A DNA stretch of 64,000 bases from Modestobacter roseus (GTDB lineage Bacteria > Actinomycetota > Actinomycetes > Mycobacteriales > Geodermatophilaceae): the NCBI RefSeq assembly GCF_007994135.1, contig NZ_VLKF01000001.1:3720001-3784000 (forward strand), in the 5' to 3' direction. The notes beneath the pieces were generated by a model. It made no database searches. It was not told where the DNA came from and saw only the letters and a list, made by a program, of their open reading frames with translations. This document shows, piece by piece, positions 18,066 through 27,204 of this stretch (positions are counted from its first letter, which is position 1; every line of letters starts with the position of its first letter). The position numbers and the translations under genes were made by a program.

Positions 18066-19355
18066 TCACCCGAGGACGAGGTCGACGAGCAGGTAGCCGT
18101 TGAGGCTGATGATCAGCGTGGCGACGACCGAGCCCACCAGCGTGGTGCGCCGGCGGTTGACCCAGGCGCCCATCAGGTCGCGTCGGCTGGTCAGCCACAG
18201 CAACGGCACCAGCGCGAACGGGATCCCGAAGCAGAGCACCACCTGCGACCACACCAGCGCCGTCGTCGGGTCGCCGCCCAGGCCCAGCACCAGCAGGGCG
18301 GGGGCGAGGGTGATCAGCCGGCGGAGCAGGACGGGGATGTGCTTGCGCAGGAACCCGGCCATCACGACCTGCCCGGCGTGCGTACCGACCGAGGAGCTGG
18401 CGAACCCGGCGGCGAGCAGGGCGACGGCGAAGGCCAGCGCCGCCCCGCCACCGAGCTGGTCGCCCAGGCCGGCGTGCACGCTCTCCAGGGACTCGATGCC
18501 GTCGCCGGCGGTGAACAGCTGGGCCGCGATGATCAGCATCGCGGCGTTGACCAGCCCGGCCAGGCCCATGGCGACCAGGACGTCGATCCGCTGCGCGCGC
18601 AGCAGCCGCCCGCGGCCACGCTGGGTGCGCCCCTCGGTGACGACGTCGCCGTAGCGGCCCGGGGTGAGCGCGGAGTGCACGTAGATGACGTGCGGCATGA
18701 CGGTGGCGCCGAGGATGCCGGTGGCCAGCAGCAGGCTCTCGCTGCCGGAGAAGCTGGGCACCAGGCCGGAGGCGACGCCGGCGGGGTCGACCCCGGAGCC
18801 GATCAGCGTGTAGGCGAAGCCGCCACCGATCACCAGCAGCAGCCCGGCGATCACCCGCTCGAAGGGCCGGTAGCCGCGGGACTGGGCGGCCAGCAGCACG
18901 AAGGCGACGACGGCGGTGATCAGCCCGCCGACGGGCAGCGGCACCCCGAACAGCAGGTTCAGCGCGACCGCGCCGCCGACGATCTCGGCGAGGTCGGTGG
19001 CGATGGCCACGGCCTCGGCCTGCGCCCACAGCCCCCAGGTGACCGGCCGGGGCAGCCGCTCGCGGCAGTTGGTGGCCAGGTCGCGGCCGGTCGCCAGGCC
19101 CAGCTTCGCGGTGAGCGCCTGGATGAGCATCGCCATCAGGTTCGCGGCGACGATCACCCACAGCAGCGTGTAGCCGAACGAGGCGCCGCCGGTGAAGTTC
19201 GTGGCGAAGTTGCCGGGGTCGACGTAGGCGACGGCGGCCACGAACGCCGGGCCGAGCATCGGCCACAGCCGGCGCTTGGTCTGCGGCGGCGCCGGGGGCC
19301 GGGCGTGCGGCAGCGTGCTGGTGAGGACGGCGGCCTCGGTCTTCGACAGGAACAC
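18066..19355 (-). CDS. mntH: Nramp-family divalent metal transporter (MntH)
   Basis: A 429-residue transporter with about 11 membrane helices. The metal-binding motif DPGN is at residues 46-49, and the second motif MPH is in GATVMPHVIYVHSAL near 225. The transport signature region GGEIV is seen as AEIVGGAVALN. Nramp proteins import Mn or Fe with protons. The GTG start has GAGG five bases upstream. No metal-regulator gene is adjacent. A set of three 24-bp palindromic repeats lies between it and the upstream GNAT gene on the same strand. Confidence 0.93.
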   Translation of the reverse strand: MFLSKTEAAVLTSTLPHARPPAPPQTKRRLWPMLGPAFVAAVAYVDPGNFATNFTGGASFGYTLLWVIVAANLMAMLIQALTAKLGLATGRDLATNCRERLPRPVTWGLWAQAEAVAIATDLAEIVGGAVALNLLFGVPLPVGGLITAVVAFVLLAAQSRGYRPFERVIAGLLLVIGGGFAYTLIGSGVDPAGVASGLVPSFSGSESLLLATGILGATVMPHVIYVHSALTPGRYGDVVTEGRTQRGRGRLLRAQRIDVLVAMGLAGLVNAAMLIIAAQLFTAGDGIESLESVHAGLGDQLGGGAALAFAVALLAAGFASSSVGTHAGQVVMAGFLRKHIPVLLRRLITLAPALLVLGLGGDPTTALVWSQVVLCFGIPFALVPLLWLTSRRDLMGAWVNRRRTTLVGSVVATLIISLNGYLLVDLVLG

Positions 19356-19488
19356 GGGGACCTCACGAGGGCGGTGGGGCGGGGCGGTCTCTCCTGCTCT
19401 GCCCGACCTGTGGGGGCCATGCGGGCCGACCTGTGGCCCCCGGGGGTCAGGTCAGCCTTGCCTGCCCGTCGTCCCCACGCACCCGCCC

Positions 19489-19556
19489 AGGTTTCGGCGC
19501 CGAAACCCGGCCAGGTTTCGGCGCCGAAACCCGCCCAGGTTTCGGCGCCGAAACCT
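19489..19556. repeat. three tandem 24-bp repeats with a GGTTTCGGCGCCGAAACC palindrome
   Basis: AGGTTTCGGCGCCGAAACC begins at 19489, 19513 and 19537, exactly 24 bases apart. The 18-base core is identical each time, and the 4-5-base spacers differ (CGGCC, CGCCC, TGGAG). Each core is a perfect palindrome, so several hairpins can form. The repeats sit 10 bases beyond the GNAT gene stop and upstream of mntH. The same core occurs twice more at 62967-63010. Confidence 0.85.
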
Positions 19557-19565
19557 GGAGAGGGG

Positions 19566-20174
19566 TCAGGCGCGGAGGGGCTGGCGGACCAGCGTCCAGA
19601 TCGGCAGCTCGTGGTCGACCGCCGTGCGGGTCGAGTGCGTGACGGCGAACCCGGACCGCTGCAGCCAGCGGACGACGGTGGAGGTGTAGACCGTCGCCGC
19701 GGCCGGCACCCCGTCGGCGTCGCAGCGGTCGAGCACCGGCTGCAGCACGGCCGCGCCCAGCCCCTGGTGCCGGGCGGCCGGGCGGGTGCCGACGGCGTGC
19801 AGCCACCAGTGCGGCTCGTCCGGCCGGCCCAGCGCACCGAGCCGCTCGCTGGCCAGCACCACCGGCTGGCGGGCGCCGAACACCCGGGGCAGGTCGCGGT
19901 CGATGACCGCCTGCAGATCAGCGGCGTGCGGCGGCGCGTCCGGGGCGACCCAGGCGGCGGCCGCGGCGACGTCGTCGGTGACCCAGGCGGTCTCGGCCAG
20001 CACCGGCACCAGCGCGCCCCACAGCTCGGCCCAGCGGGACAGCCGCTGGGTGCGGCCGTCCTCGGGCAGCGCCCAGGAGGTCCACCGGTAGTCGGGGTAG
20101 GCCATGGCCAGGGTCGCCGCCAGCCGCGGGACGTCGGAACGGGTCGCGCGCCGGACGACGGGGGGAGTGCTCAC
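19566..20174 (-). CDS. GNAT-family N-acetyltransferase
   Basis: A 202-residue protein from the GTG at 20174. It opens with VVRRATRSDVPRLAATLAMAYPDY, a usual GNAT first strand and helix. The acetyl-CoA loop is visible as VGTRPAARHQGLGAAVLQPVL near residues 128-148, followed by YTSTVVRWLQRSGFAVT. The arrangement is that of single-domain small-molecule acetyltransferases. The ribosome site is weak. Substrate unknown. The palindromic repeat cluster that follows may act as its terminator. Confidence 0.85.
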   Translation of the reverse strand: MSTPPVVRRATRSDVPRLAATLAMAYPDYRWTSWALPEDGRTQRLSRWAELWGALVPVLAETAWVTDDVAAAAAWVAPDAPPHAADLQAVIDRDLPRVFGARQPVVLASERLGALGRPDEPHWWLHAVGTRPAARHQGLGAAVLQPVLDRCDADGVPAAATVYTSTVVRWLQRSGFAVTHSTRTAVDHELPIWTLVRQPLRA

Positions 20175-20250
20175 CGGTCGATCAGACCACGGGCCCGTCC
20201 CGGCGACCCCCGCGCACGTCACGTCCCATTCGCGCACAGCACAAGAAATG

Positions 20251-20261
20251 CGCTGACCGCG
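20251..20261. promoter_or_regulatory. possible ClgR-type operator upstream of clpP
   Basis: CGCTGACCGCG matches ten of eleven positions of the CGCYNANRGCG pattern I recall for ClgR, the actinobacterial activator of clp genes. It lies 85 bases before the clpP ATG in an unusually AT-rich stretch (20220-20345). The match is short, and no clgR gene is visible here. Confidence 0.3.
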
Positions 20262-20345
20262 CAATGCGCCATTTCCGCGGGTCGCACGGTGTGCATTCCT
20301 GCTTGGCTCGAGTCATTTCCCGCCGAACGCTCGAGAGGAATTCCG

Positions 20346-20963
20346 ATGACCATTCCCGGCACGCCCTTCCCGATCACGATGAGCACCGCCGCCCCGACCG
20401 CGACGACGCTCGGCGACGCCGTCTACGAGCGGCTGATGCGCGAGCGCATCGTGTTCCTCGGCCGCGAGGTGGACGACGTGATCGCCAACGAGCTGTGCGC
20501 GCAGATGCTGCTGCTCTCGGCCGAGGACCCGACCCGCGACATCCACCTGTACGTGAACTCACCGGGTGGCTCGGTGATGGCCGGGCTGGCCGTCTACGCC
20601 ACCATGCGGTTCGTCGACTGCGACGTCGCCACGTACGCGATGGGCATGGCCGCCTCGATGGGCCAGTTCCTGGTCACCGCCGGGACTGCAGGCAAGCGCT
20701 ACACCTTGCCGCACACCCGGATCCTCATGCACCAGCCGAGCGCCGGGCTGCGGGGGACCGCCGCGGACATCACCATCCAGGCCGAGATGCTCCGCCAGCT
20801 CAAGCAGCAGGTGAACGAGCTGCAGGCGGAGCACTCGGGGCAGGACGTCGAGCAGATCGCCCGGGACTCCGAGCGCGACCGCTGGTTCTCCCCGGCCGAG
20901 GCCCAGGCCTACGGCCTGGTCGACCACGTCCTCCCGGACGAGAGCGCGCTGCCACCCCGCTGA
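20346..20963 (+). CDS. clpP: ATP-dependent Clp protease proteolytic subunit
   Basis: A 205-residue ClpP. The catalytic Ser104 is in GMAASMGQFL, His129 in ILMHQPSAG and Asp178 in SERDRWFSPAEA. NSPGGSV forms the oxyanion loop region, so the protease is intact. The ATG is preceded by GAGAGGAA. It is a single gene with no clpX or second clpP adjacent. Actinobacteria usually have a clpP1-clpP2 pair next to clpX, so this is probably an additional paralogue. A leader of about 125 bases, relatively AT-rich, precedes it. Confidence 0.95.
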   Translation: MTIPGTPFPITMSTAAPTATTLGDAVYERLMRERIVFLGREVDDVIANELCAQMLLLSAEDPTRDIHLYVNSPGGSVMAGLAVYATMRFVDCDVATYAMGMAASMGQFLVTAGTAGKRYTLPHTRILMHQPSAGLRGTAADITIQAEMLRQLKQQVNELQAEHSGQDVEQIARDSERDRWFSPAEAQAYGLVDHVLPDESALPPR

Positions 20964-21064
20964 CCGGGCCGTCCGGCGGCGAGTGTGCAGTCCTGGTCGC
21001 CCGCCGCGGCGCGTCGCGCCGTGTCGACGACCGCACATGACCAGTCGGCGCGACGGCGGCCCGG

Positions 21065-21535
21065 TCAGGCCGCGGCTGTCCAGGTGAACAGCGTGTCCCC
21101 GACGGCCACCGGCGTCCCGGCGGCGACCTCGGGCACCGTCTCCGCGGGGGCGTCCATCACCACGACCGGGGTGACCGGTGACAGCCCCGCCGCCCGCACG
21201 GCGGCGACGTCCATCGTGGTCACCCGGTCGCCGGCGGCGACGTCGTCGCCCTCGGTGACGTGCACGGTGAACGGCGCCCCGGCCAGCTTCACCGTGTCGA
21301 TCCCCAGGTGCACCAGCACGCCCTGACCCGCGGGGGTCAGCACGATGAAGGCGTGCGGGTGCACCTTGAGCAGCCGACCGGAGACCGGTGCGACGGCGTC
21401 GACGAGGCCGGCGTCCGGTGCCGGGTCGACCGCCACCCCGGCGCCGACCAGCGAGCCGGCGAAGACCGGGTCGGGGACCTGGTCGATCGGCAGCAGCCGG
21501 CCGGGCAGCGGGGCGGTGACGACGAGGGAGCTCAC
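21065..21535 (-). CDS. PTS system glucose/GlcNAc-type EIIA
   Basis: A 156-residue EIIA of the glucose class. The active-site His76 in VLVHLGIDTV accepts phosphate from HPr, and the supporting His61 lies in KVHPHAFIVLTP. SPVTPVVVMD and the terminal VAVGDTLFTW are normal for Crr. The GTG start overlaps the EIIB stop as GTGA. Together with EIIB and the divergent EIIC it forms the GlcNAc uptake system. Confidence 0.93.
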   Translation of the reverse strand: MSSLVVTAPLPGRLLPIDQVPDPVFAGSLVGAGVAVDPAPDAGLVDAVAPVSGRLLKVHPHAFIVLTPAGQGVLVHLGIDTVKLAGAPFTVHVTEGDDVAAGDRVTTMDVAAVRAAGLSPVTPVVVMDAPAETVPEVAAGTPVAVGDTLFTWTAAA

Positions 21536-21762
21536 AACAGGTCGTTGACGTCGTCGGCCAGCGAGTCGGCCTCCGGGCCGACGACCACCTGGACGACGCT
21601 GCCGGCCACCACGACCCCGTGCGCGCCGGCGGCCTTCAGTGCGGCCTGGTCGACCAGCGACGGGTCCTTGACCTCGGTGCGCAGCCGGGTGATGCAGCCC
21701 TCGACCTCGTCGATGTTGGCCGCGCCGCCCAGCCCGGCGACGATCTGCTCCGCCTTGCCCAC
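21532..21762 (-). CDS. PTS system GlcNAc-type EIIB
   Basis: A 76-residue EIIB domain as a separate protein. The phospho-acceptor Cys23 is in EGCITRLR, preceded by GLGGAANI and followed by KAAGAHGVVVAGSVVQVVVG, the standard EIIB-glucose pattern. It starts at GTG 21762 with GGGGAGGAG as ribosome site. It is transcribed away from EIIC, with which it must act, and is coupled to EIIA. The split of IIA-IIB and IIC onto opposite strands around one operator is notable. Confidence 0.93.
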   Translation of the reverse strand: MGKAEQIVAGLGGAANIDEVEGCITRLRTEVKDPSLVDQAALKAAGAHGVVVAGSVVQVVVGPEADSLADDVNDLL

Positions 21763-21849
21763 GTGTGCTCCTCCCCGCGGCCCGCAGGCCGCGCTGGTGC
21801 CGGTCCGGATCGGTCAGCCAAGCGGCCACGTGACGCGCTGTCCAGGGTG

Positions 21850-21878
21850 TTGACAGCTCTCCGCGGCGCCCGCCATCC
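21850..21878 (+). promoter_or_regulatory. promoter of the EIIC-nagA-nagB operon
   Basis: TTGACA at 21850-21855 is followed after 17 bases by CATCCT, a weak -10. The DasR-like operator begins 11 bases later, across the expected transcription start, so the promoter would be blocked by a bound repressor. Confidence 0.5.
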
Positions 21879-21888
21879 TCCCCGGGCA

Positions 21889-21904
21889 ACTGGTCATGAC
21901 CGGA
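21889..21904. promoter_or_regulatory. DasR-type operator (dre)
   Basis: ACTGGTCATGACCGGA differs at four positions from the DasR palindrome ACTGGTCTAGACCAGT and keeps the ACTGGTC half intact. It stands between the divergent EIIB-EIIA and EIIC genes, and a DasR/NagR-like GntR regulator is encoded in the same island. DasR-type repressors release DNA on binding glucosamine 6-phosphate or GlcNAc 6-phosphate. Confidence 0.75.
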
Positions 21905-21974
21905 CGGTACCGGCAACCCGGCACCCGAGGGAACGACCGGTGAACGGACCCGCCCGCGCCCCGGAGACGAGCTG

Positions 21975-23279
<1,305 letters not shown>

Positions 23280-23302
23280 CCGCCACCGAGCCGGTCGGCC
23301 CC

Positions 23303-24457
23303 GTGCTGCGGGGCCGGCTGGTCACCGGGGCGACGGTGGTCGAGGACGGCGTCGTCGCCGTCGCCGGGGACCGGATCGACTTCGCCGGCCCGGCCGCCGA
23401 CTTCCCCGGTCAGCTGCCCCCGCCCGCGCCGGGCCGGGTGCTGCTGCCCGGCCTGGTCGACGTGCACTGCCACGGCGCCGCCGGGCACGGCTTCCCGGAC
23501 GGCGACGCCGCAGGTGCCCGCGCCGCGGCCGCCCACCACCGGGCCCACGGGACGACGACGCTGCTGGCCAGCCTGGTCTCGGCCCCACTGCCCGTGCTGC
23601 GCGACCGGCTGGCCACCCTGGCGCCACTGGTCGCCGCCGGGGAAGTGGCCGGGGTGCACCTGGAGGGGCCGTTCCTCTCCACCGCCCGCTGCGGCGCCCA
23701 GGACCCGGCGGCCCTGGTGCCCGGGAACCCGGCCGCGCTGCGCGAGCTGCTCGCGGGCAGCCCGGGCACCGTGGCCGCGATGACCCTGGCCCCGGAGACC
23801 CCGCACGCCGCCGAGCTCGTCGCCGTCCTGCGCGAGCACGGCGCCCTGCCGAGCTTCGGGCACACCGACGCCGACGCGGCCACCGTGACGGCCGCGGTCC
23901 GGGACGCTGCCCGTACCGGGCGGGTGTCGGCCACCCACCTGTTCAACGGCATGCCGCCGCTGCTGTCCCGCGCCCCCGGACCGGTCGGCGCCTGCCTCGC
24001 CGCCGCCGCCCGCGGCGAGCTGGTGCTCGAGGTGATCGCCGACGGCGTGCACCTGGCCCCGGAGACCGTCGCGATGCTGTTTGACCTCGTCGGGCCGGAC
24101 GCGATCGCGCTGGTCACCGACGCGATGGCCGCCGCCGGGATGGCCGACGGCAGCTACCACCTCGGCTCGCTGCCGGTGGCGGTGCGCGACGGCGTGGCCC
24201 GGCTGGCGGGCGGCTCCGGCGCGATCGCCGGCGGGACGGCGCGGCTGGTGGACGTCGTCCGGCGCACCGTGGCCGCCGGCGTCCCCCTGGCCGACGCCGT
24301 CCGTTCCGCTGCCGTCACCCCGGCCCGGCTGCTCGGCCGGGAGGATGTCGGCGAGCTGGCCGCCGGCCGGCGGGCCGACGTGCTCGTCACCGACCTGGAC
24401 CTGATCCCCACCGCCGTCCTGCGGGCCGGCGCGTGGGTGACCCGAGAGGAGCGCTGA
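23303..24457 (+). CDS. nagA: N-acetylglucosamine-6-phosphate deacetylase
   Basis: A 384-residue amidohydrolase. The metal site HCHGAAGHGFPDG, the block GVHLEGPFL, FGHTDADA, THLFNGMPPL and the catalytic Asp in LVTDAMAAAG follow in the order expected for NagA. It removes acetate from GlcNAc-6-P after PTS uptake. The start is uncertain. GTG 23303 has no strong ribosome site, while a CTG at 23276, overlapping the EIIC stop and following GGAGGAG, would add nine residues. nagB follows after three bases. Confidence 0.94.
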   Translation: MLRGRLVTGATVVEDGVVAVAGDRIDFAGPAADFPGQLPPPAPGRVLLPGLVDVHCHGAAGHGFPDGDAAGARAAAAHHRAHGTTTLLASLVSAPLPVLRDRLATLAPLVAAGEVAGVHLEGPFLSTARCGAQDPAALVPGNPAALRELLAGSPGTVAAMTLAPETPHAAELVAVLREHGALPSFGHTDADAATVTAAVRDAARTGRVSATHLFNGMPPLLSRAPGPVGACLAAAARGELVLEVIADGVHLAPETVAMLFDLVGPDAIALVTDAMAAAGMADGSYHLGSLPVAVRDGVARLAGGSGAIAGGTARLVDVVRRTVAAGVPLADAVRSAAVTPARLLGREDVGELAAGRRADVLVTDLDLIPTAVLRAGAWVTREER

Positions 24458-24460
24458 GCC

Positions 24461-25258
24461 GTGGAGGTCGTGCTGCTGCCCACCCCCGAGGACTGCGGGC
24501 GGGTGGTCGCCGACGCCGTCGCCGGGTCGGTGCTCGCCGCGCTGGCCCGGGGCGGGCCCGTGGTGCTGGGGCTGGCCACCGGCTCGTCCCCGCTGCTGGC
24601 CTACCGGGAGCTGCTGCGCCGGCACGCCGAGGAGGGTCTGGACCTCACCGGGGTGCAGGCGTTCCTGCTCGACGAGTACGTCGGCCTGCCCGCCGGGCAC
24701 CCGGAGTCCTACCGCGAGGTGATCCGCCGGGAGCTCACCGACGCCCTGGGGCTGGACCCGGCCGTGGTGCACGGCCCGGACGGCGCGGCGCCGGACCCGC
24801 TGCGGGCGGCGCGGGAGTACGAGGCGCAGCTGCGGGCGGCCGGCTCGGTGGCGGTGCAGGTGCTGGGCATCGGCGCCAACGGGCACCTCGGCTTCAACGA
24901 GCCCGGGTCGTCCCTGGCCAGCCGCACCCGGCTGAAGACGCTGACCGAGCAGACCCGGCAGGACAACGCCCGGTTCTTCGGCGACGACGTCGCCGCCGTG
25001 CCCCGGCACGTGATCACCCAGGGGCTGGGCACCATCCTCGACGCCGACCACCTGGTGCTGGTGGCGACCGGCGAGCACAAGGCCGACGCGGTCGCCGCGG
25101 CGGTCGAGGGGCCGGTGACCGCGTCGTGCCCGGGGTCGGTGCTCCAGCTGCACCCGCACGTCACCGTCGTCGTCGACGAGGCAGCCGGGTCCCGGCTGAG
25201 CCGGGCGGACTACTACCGGTACGTGCTGGGGCACAAGCTGCCGCAGCAGGGCTGGTGA
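24461..25258 (+). CDS. nagB: glucosamine-6-phosphate deaminase
   Basis: A 265-residue deaminase converting glucosamine-6-P to fructose-6-P and ammonia. LGLATGSSPLLAYRELL forms the phosphate loop, and FLLDEYVGLPAGHPESY carries the catalytic Asp. GIGANGHLGFNEPG contains the active-site His. RHVITQGLGTIL and VLVATGEHKADAV are normal NagB blocks. It starts with GTG three bases after nagA and completes the GlcNAc pathway of this island. Confidence 0.96.
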   Translation: MEVVLLPTPEDCGRVVADAVAGSVLAALARGGPVVLGLATGSSPLLAYRELLRRHAEEGLDLTGVQAFLLDEYVGLPAGHPESYREVIRRELTDALGLDPAVVHGPDGAAPDPLRAAREYEAQLRAAGSVAVQVLGIGANGHLGFNEPGSSLASRTRLKTLTEQTRQDNARFFGDDVAAVPRHVITQGLGTILDADHLVLVATGEHKADAVAAAVEGPVTASCPGSVLQLHPHVTVVVDEAAGSRLSRADYYRYVLGHKLPQQGW

Positions 25259-25280
25259 CCGGGCTGGGAGCATCGCGGCC

Positions 25281-26051
25281 GTGACGGACCTGACCACTGA
25301 CGGCCGCACCGCCGAGGGCCACGTCATCCACGGCCACATCACGCACGGCGTCGTCCCCAAGCACGAGCAGCTGCGTGCCCGGCTCACCGAGCTCGCCGCC
25401 CGGCTGCCGGCCGGGGCGCCGCTGCCCGGTGAACGGCAGTTGTGCATCGAGCACGGGGTCAGCCGGATCACCGTGCGTGAGGCGATCGGTCAGCTGGTCA
25501 GCGAGGGCGTGCTGGTGCGGGTGCGCGGCAAGGGCACGTTCGTGGCCGAGCGGACGGCGCGGTCGCGGCTGCACCTGGCGTCCTTCCACGAGGACATGCG
25601 CCGGCTCGGCCTGCGTCCCGGCACCGCGGTGCTGGAGCTGGCGCGCACCGTCCCGCCGCCGGCGACCCGCCGGGCACTGGAGCTGGCGCCGGGGGAGCCC
25701 GCGTGGCACCTGCGGCGGCTGCGGCTGGCCGACGAGCAGCCCATGTCGATCGACGACGCCTGGTACGCCGCCTCGCTCGCCCCGGACCTGGACGTCCAGG
25801 ACCTGACCGGCTCGGTCTACACCCTGCTGGCCGAGCGCTACGGCTGCACGATCGACAGCGCCGAGCAGACGGTGCGGGCCGACGAGGCCGGCCGGGCGGA
25901 CGCCGTGCTGCTCGGGCTGCCGGCGGGGCGACCGGTGCTGGTCTTCGACCGGATCTCCTACAGCGCCGGGCGGCCGGTCGAGCACGCGCTGTCGACCTAC
26001 CGCGGCGACCGGTACGAGGTGGCGATGACCGTGCAGCTGGGCGCGGGCTGA
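25281..26051 (+). CDS. dasR: GntR-family regulator, DasR/NagR type (HutC subfamily)
   Basis: A 256-residue regulator. The N-terminal winged helix (PLPGERQLCIEHGVSRITV, EAIGQLVSEGVLVRVRGKGTF) spans about residues 45-95. A UTRA effector domain follows, with LELAPGEPAWHLRRLRLADEQPM and the late FDRISYSAGRPVEHALSTYRGDRY. The closest known type is DasR/NagR, sensing GlcNAc-6-P or GlcN-6-P. It is the last gene of the nag operon, 22 bases after nagB, and a DasR-type operator lies in front of that operon. Autoregulation is therefore likely. Confidence 0.9.
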   Translation: MTDLTTDGRTAEGHVIHGHITHGVVPKHEQLRARLTELAARLPAGAPLPGERQLCIEHGVSRITVREAIGQLVSEGVLVRVRGKGTFVAERTARSRLHLASFHEDMRRLGLRPGTAVLELARTVPPPATRRALELAPGEPAWHLRRLRLADEQPMSIDDAWYAASLAPDLDVQDLTGSVYTLLAERYGCTIDSAEQTVRADEAGRADAVLLGLPAGRPVLVFDRISYSAGRPVEHALSTYRGDRYEVAMTVQLGAG

Positions 26052-26069
26052 GCGGTCCCCGGCGCGGCG

Positions 26070-26094
26070 CTGAGCCGGGAGCGGCCCAGCTCAG
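26070..26094. terminator. hairpin between dasR and azoreductase genes
   Basis: CTGAGCCGGG and CCCAGCTCAG pair at nine of ten positions around a 5-base loop between the two convergent stops. The right arm overlaps the azoreductase stop codon. Confidence 0.5.
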
Positions 26095-26744
26095 GCGGCG
26101 GCGCGGGCGCTGCTGAGCAGCCGGCCGTGCTCGGCGGCCTCGTGCTCGGCGGTCGCCTTCAGCTCGGCGGCCAGGTCGGTGAAGGCGTCCAGGGCGGGAT
26201 TGACCCCCACCAGGGTGAACTCCCGCTCCACCACCCGGAGGTCCAGCTGCCAGACGTCGGCCAGGATCCGCCGGAGCCACGCGGTGGCGTGGTCCCAGCC
26301 CTCACGCGGGGTGCCGGCGCTGTAGTTGCCGCCGCGGACGACGGCGAGCACGGCGGGCTTCCCGGCCAGCGGCGGCTCGGCCCGCGGGCCCATCCGGGGG
26401 TCGGTGATGACCAGGTCGACCCAGGTCTTGACGTGCTGGGAGACCCCGAAGTTGTACAGCGGGACGGCCAGCAGGAGGGCCTCGGCGTCGACGAGCTCGT
26501 CGGTGAGCGTCGCGGCCAGGGCCAGGGCGTCGGCCTGCTCGGGGGTCCGCTGGTCGGCGGGGAGGTAGGAGCCGGCGACTGCGGCGCCCCAGGCGCTGGC
26601 AGGCAGCGGTTCGGTGCCGACGTGCCGGCGGGTGACGGGGGCGTCGGGGTTCCCGGCCCGCCACTCGCGCTCGACGATGTCCGCGATCGCGCGACTGGCC
26701 GACCCCTCGACCCGGATGCTGGCGTCCAGACGGAACAGAGACAT
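26091..26744 (-). CDS. FMN-dependent NADH-azoreductase (AzoR-like)
   Basis: A 217-residue flavodoxin-fold quinone/azo reductase. The N-terminal LDASIRVEGSASRAIADIV is the phosphate-binding strand and loop. LLLAVPLYNFGVSQHVKTWVDLVI is the strong AzoR block binding FMN, and VRGGNYSAGTPREGWDHA follows. Such enzymes reduce quinones and azo compounds with two electrons and protect against electrophiles. The divergent neighbour is an HxlR regulator, and the gap between them holds AT-rich repeats, so control by that regulator is likely. Confidence 0.92.
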   Translation of the reverse strand: MSLFRLDASIRVEGSASRAIADIVEREWRAGNPDAPVTRRHVGTEPLPASAWGAAVAGSYLPADQRTPEQADALALAATLTDELVDAEALLLAVPLYNFGVSQHVKTWVDLVITDPRMGPRAEPPLAGKPAVLAVVRGGNYSAGTPREGWDHATAWLRRILADVWQLDLRVVEREFTLVGVNPALDAFTDLAAELKATAEHEAAEHGRLLSSARAAA

Positions 26745-26757
26745 GGCACTCCCCTAT

Positions 26758-26822
26758 GGCTAGTAGCTAGCCGATTGCTAGCACTTCGGGAAAGCTAGCA
26801 CTTCGATTTGAGAAGTGCCTAG
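26758..26822. promoter_or_regulatory. repeat-rich operator between azoreductase and HxlR regulator
   Basis: This AT-rich stretch holds GGCTAG-TAG-CTAGCC (a 6-bp palindrome at 26758-26772) and CTAGCACTTC twice as a direct repeat (26778-26787, 26795-26804). The same motif returns inverted as GAAGTGCCTAG (26812-26822). The inverted pair 26795-26822 fits a dimeric winged-helix protein, and the whole covers both promoters. Confidence 0.75.
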
Positions 26823-26847
26823 TGGTGTGCCGGACTACGCTGCACCC

Positions 26848-27201
26848 GTGACCGAGGACGCGCTGCACGAGCCGGAGGCGTGTGATCGCGCCCTCGCTCG
26901 CGCGTTCGGCTTCCTCGGCAAGCGCTGGAACGGTCTGATCATCGGCGTGCTGGCCGGCGGCCCGGCGACCTTCAGCGGCCTCCGCCGCGCGGTGGGCGGG
27001 ATCAGCGACTCGGTGCTGTCCGACCGGCTGACCGAGCTGGCCGGCGCGGGGCTGGTGCAGCGCAACGTCGACGAGGGGCCGCCGGTCGCGGTCAGCTACC
27101 AGCTCACCGAGGCCGGGACTGCCCTGCGGCCGGTGCTCGAGCAGTTGACCACCTGGGCGCGGGAGAGCCTCCCCGAGCGCGAGTGCACCGGGAACTGCTG
27201 A
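26848..27201 (+). CDS. HxlR-family transcriptional regulator
   Basis: A 117-residue MarR-like HxlR protein. CDRALARAFGFLGKRW leads into the winged helix (FSGLRRAVGGISDSVLSDRLTEL, then YQLTEAGTALRPVLEQL). Cys12 stands where redox-sensing HxlR proteins such as HypR carry their reactive cysteine. The tail ECTGNC adds two more. GTG 26848 is chosen because TACGCT lies six bases upstream (leaderless geometry) and because earlier GTG codons fall in or directly against the operator. Likely represses the divergent azoreductase until oxidised or bound by quinones. That function is inferred. Confidence 0.88.
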   Translation: MTEDALHEPEACDRALARAFGFLGKRWNGLIIGVLAGGPATFSGLRRAVGGISDSVLSDRLTELAGAGLVQRNVDEGPPVAVSYQLTEAGTALRPVLEQLTTWARESLPERECTGNC

Positions 27202-27204
27202 GCG

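Noticed and set aside
19489-19556. CRISPR-like short repeats
   Set aside because: Spacers are only 4-5 bases, there are three units and no cas genes. The palindromic core fits an intergenic repeat or hairpin instead.
20964-21064. A second DasR-like site, ACTGGTCATGTGCGGT on the minus strand
   Set aside because: Only one half matches, and it lies beyond the 3' ends of two convergent genes, not at a promoter.
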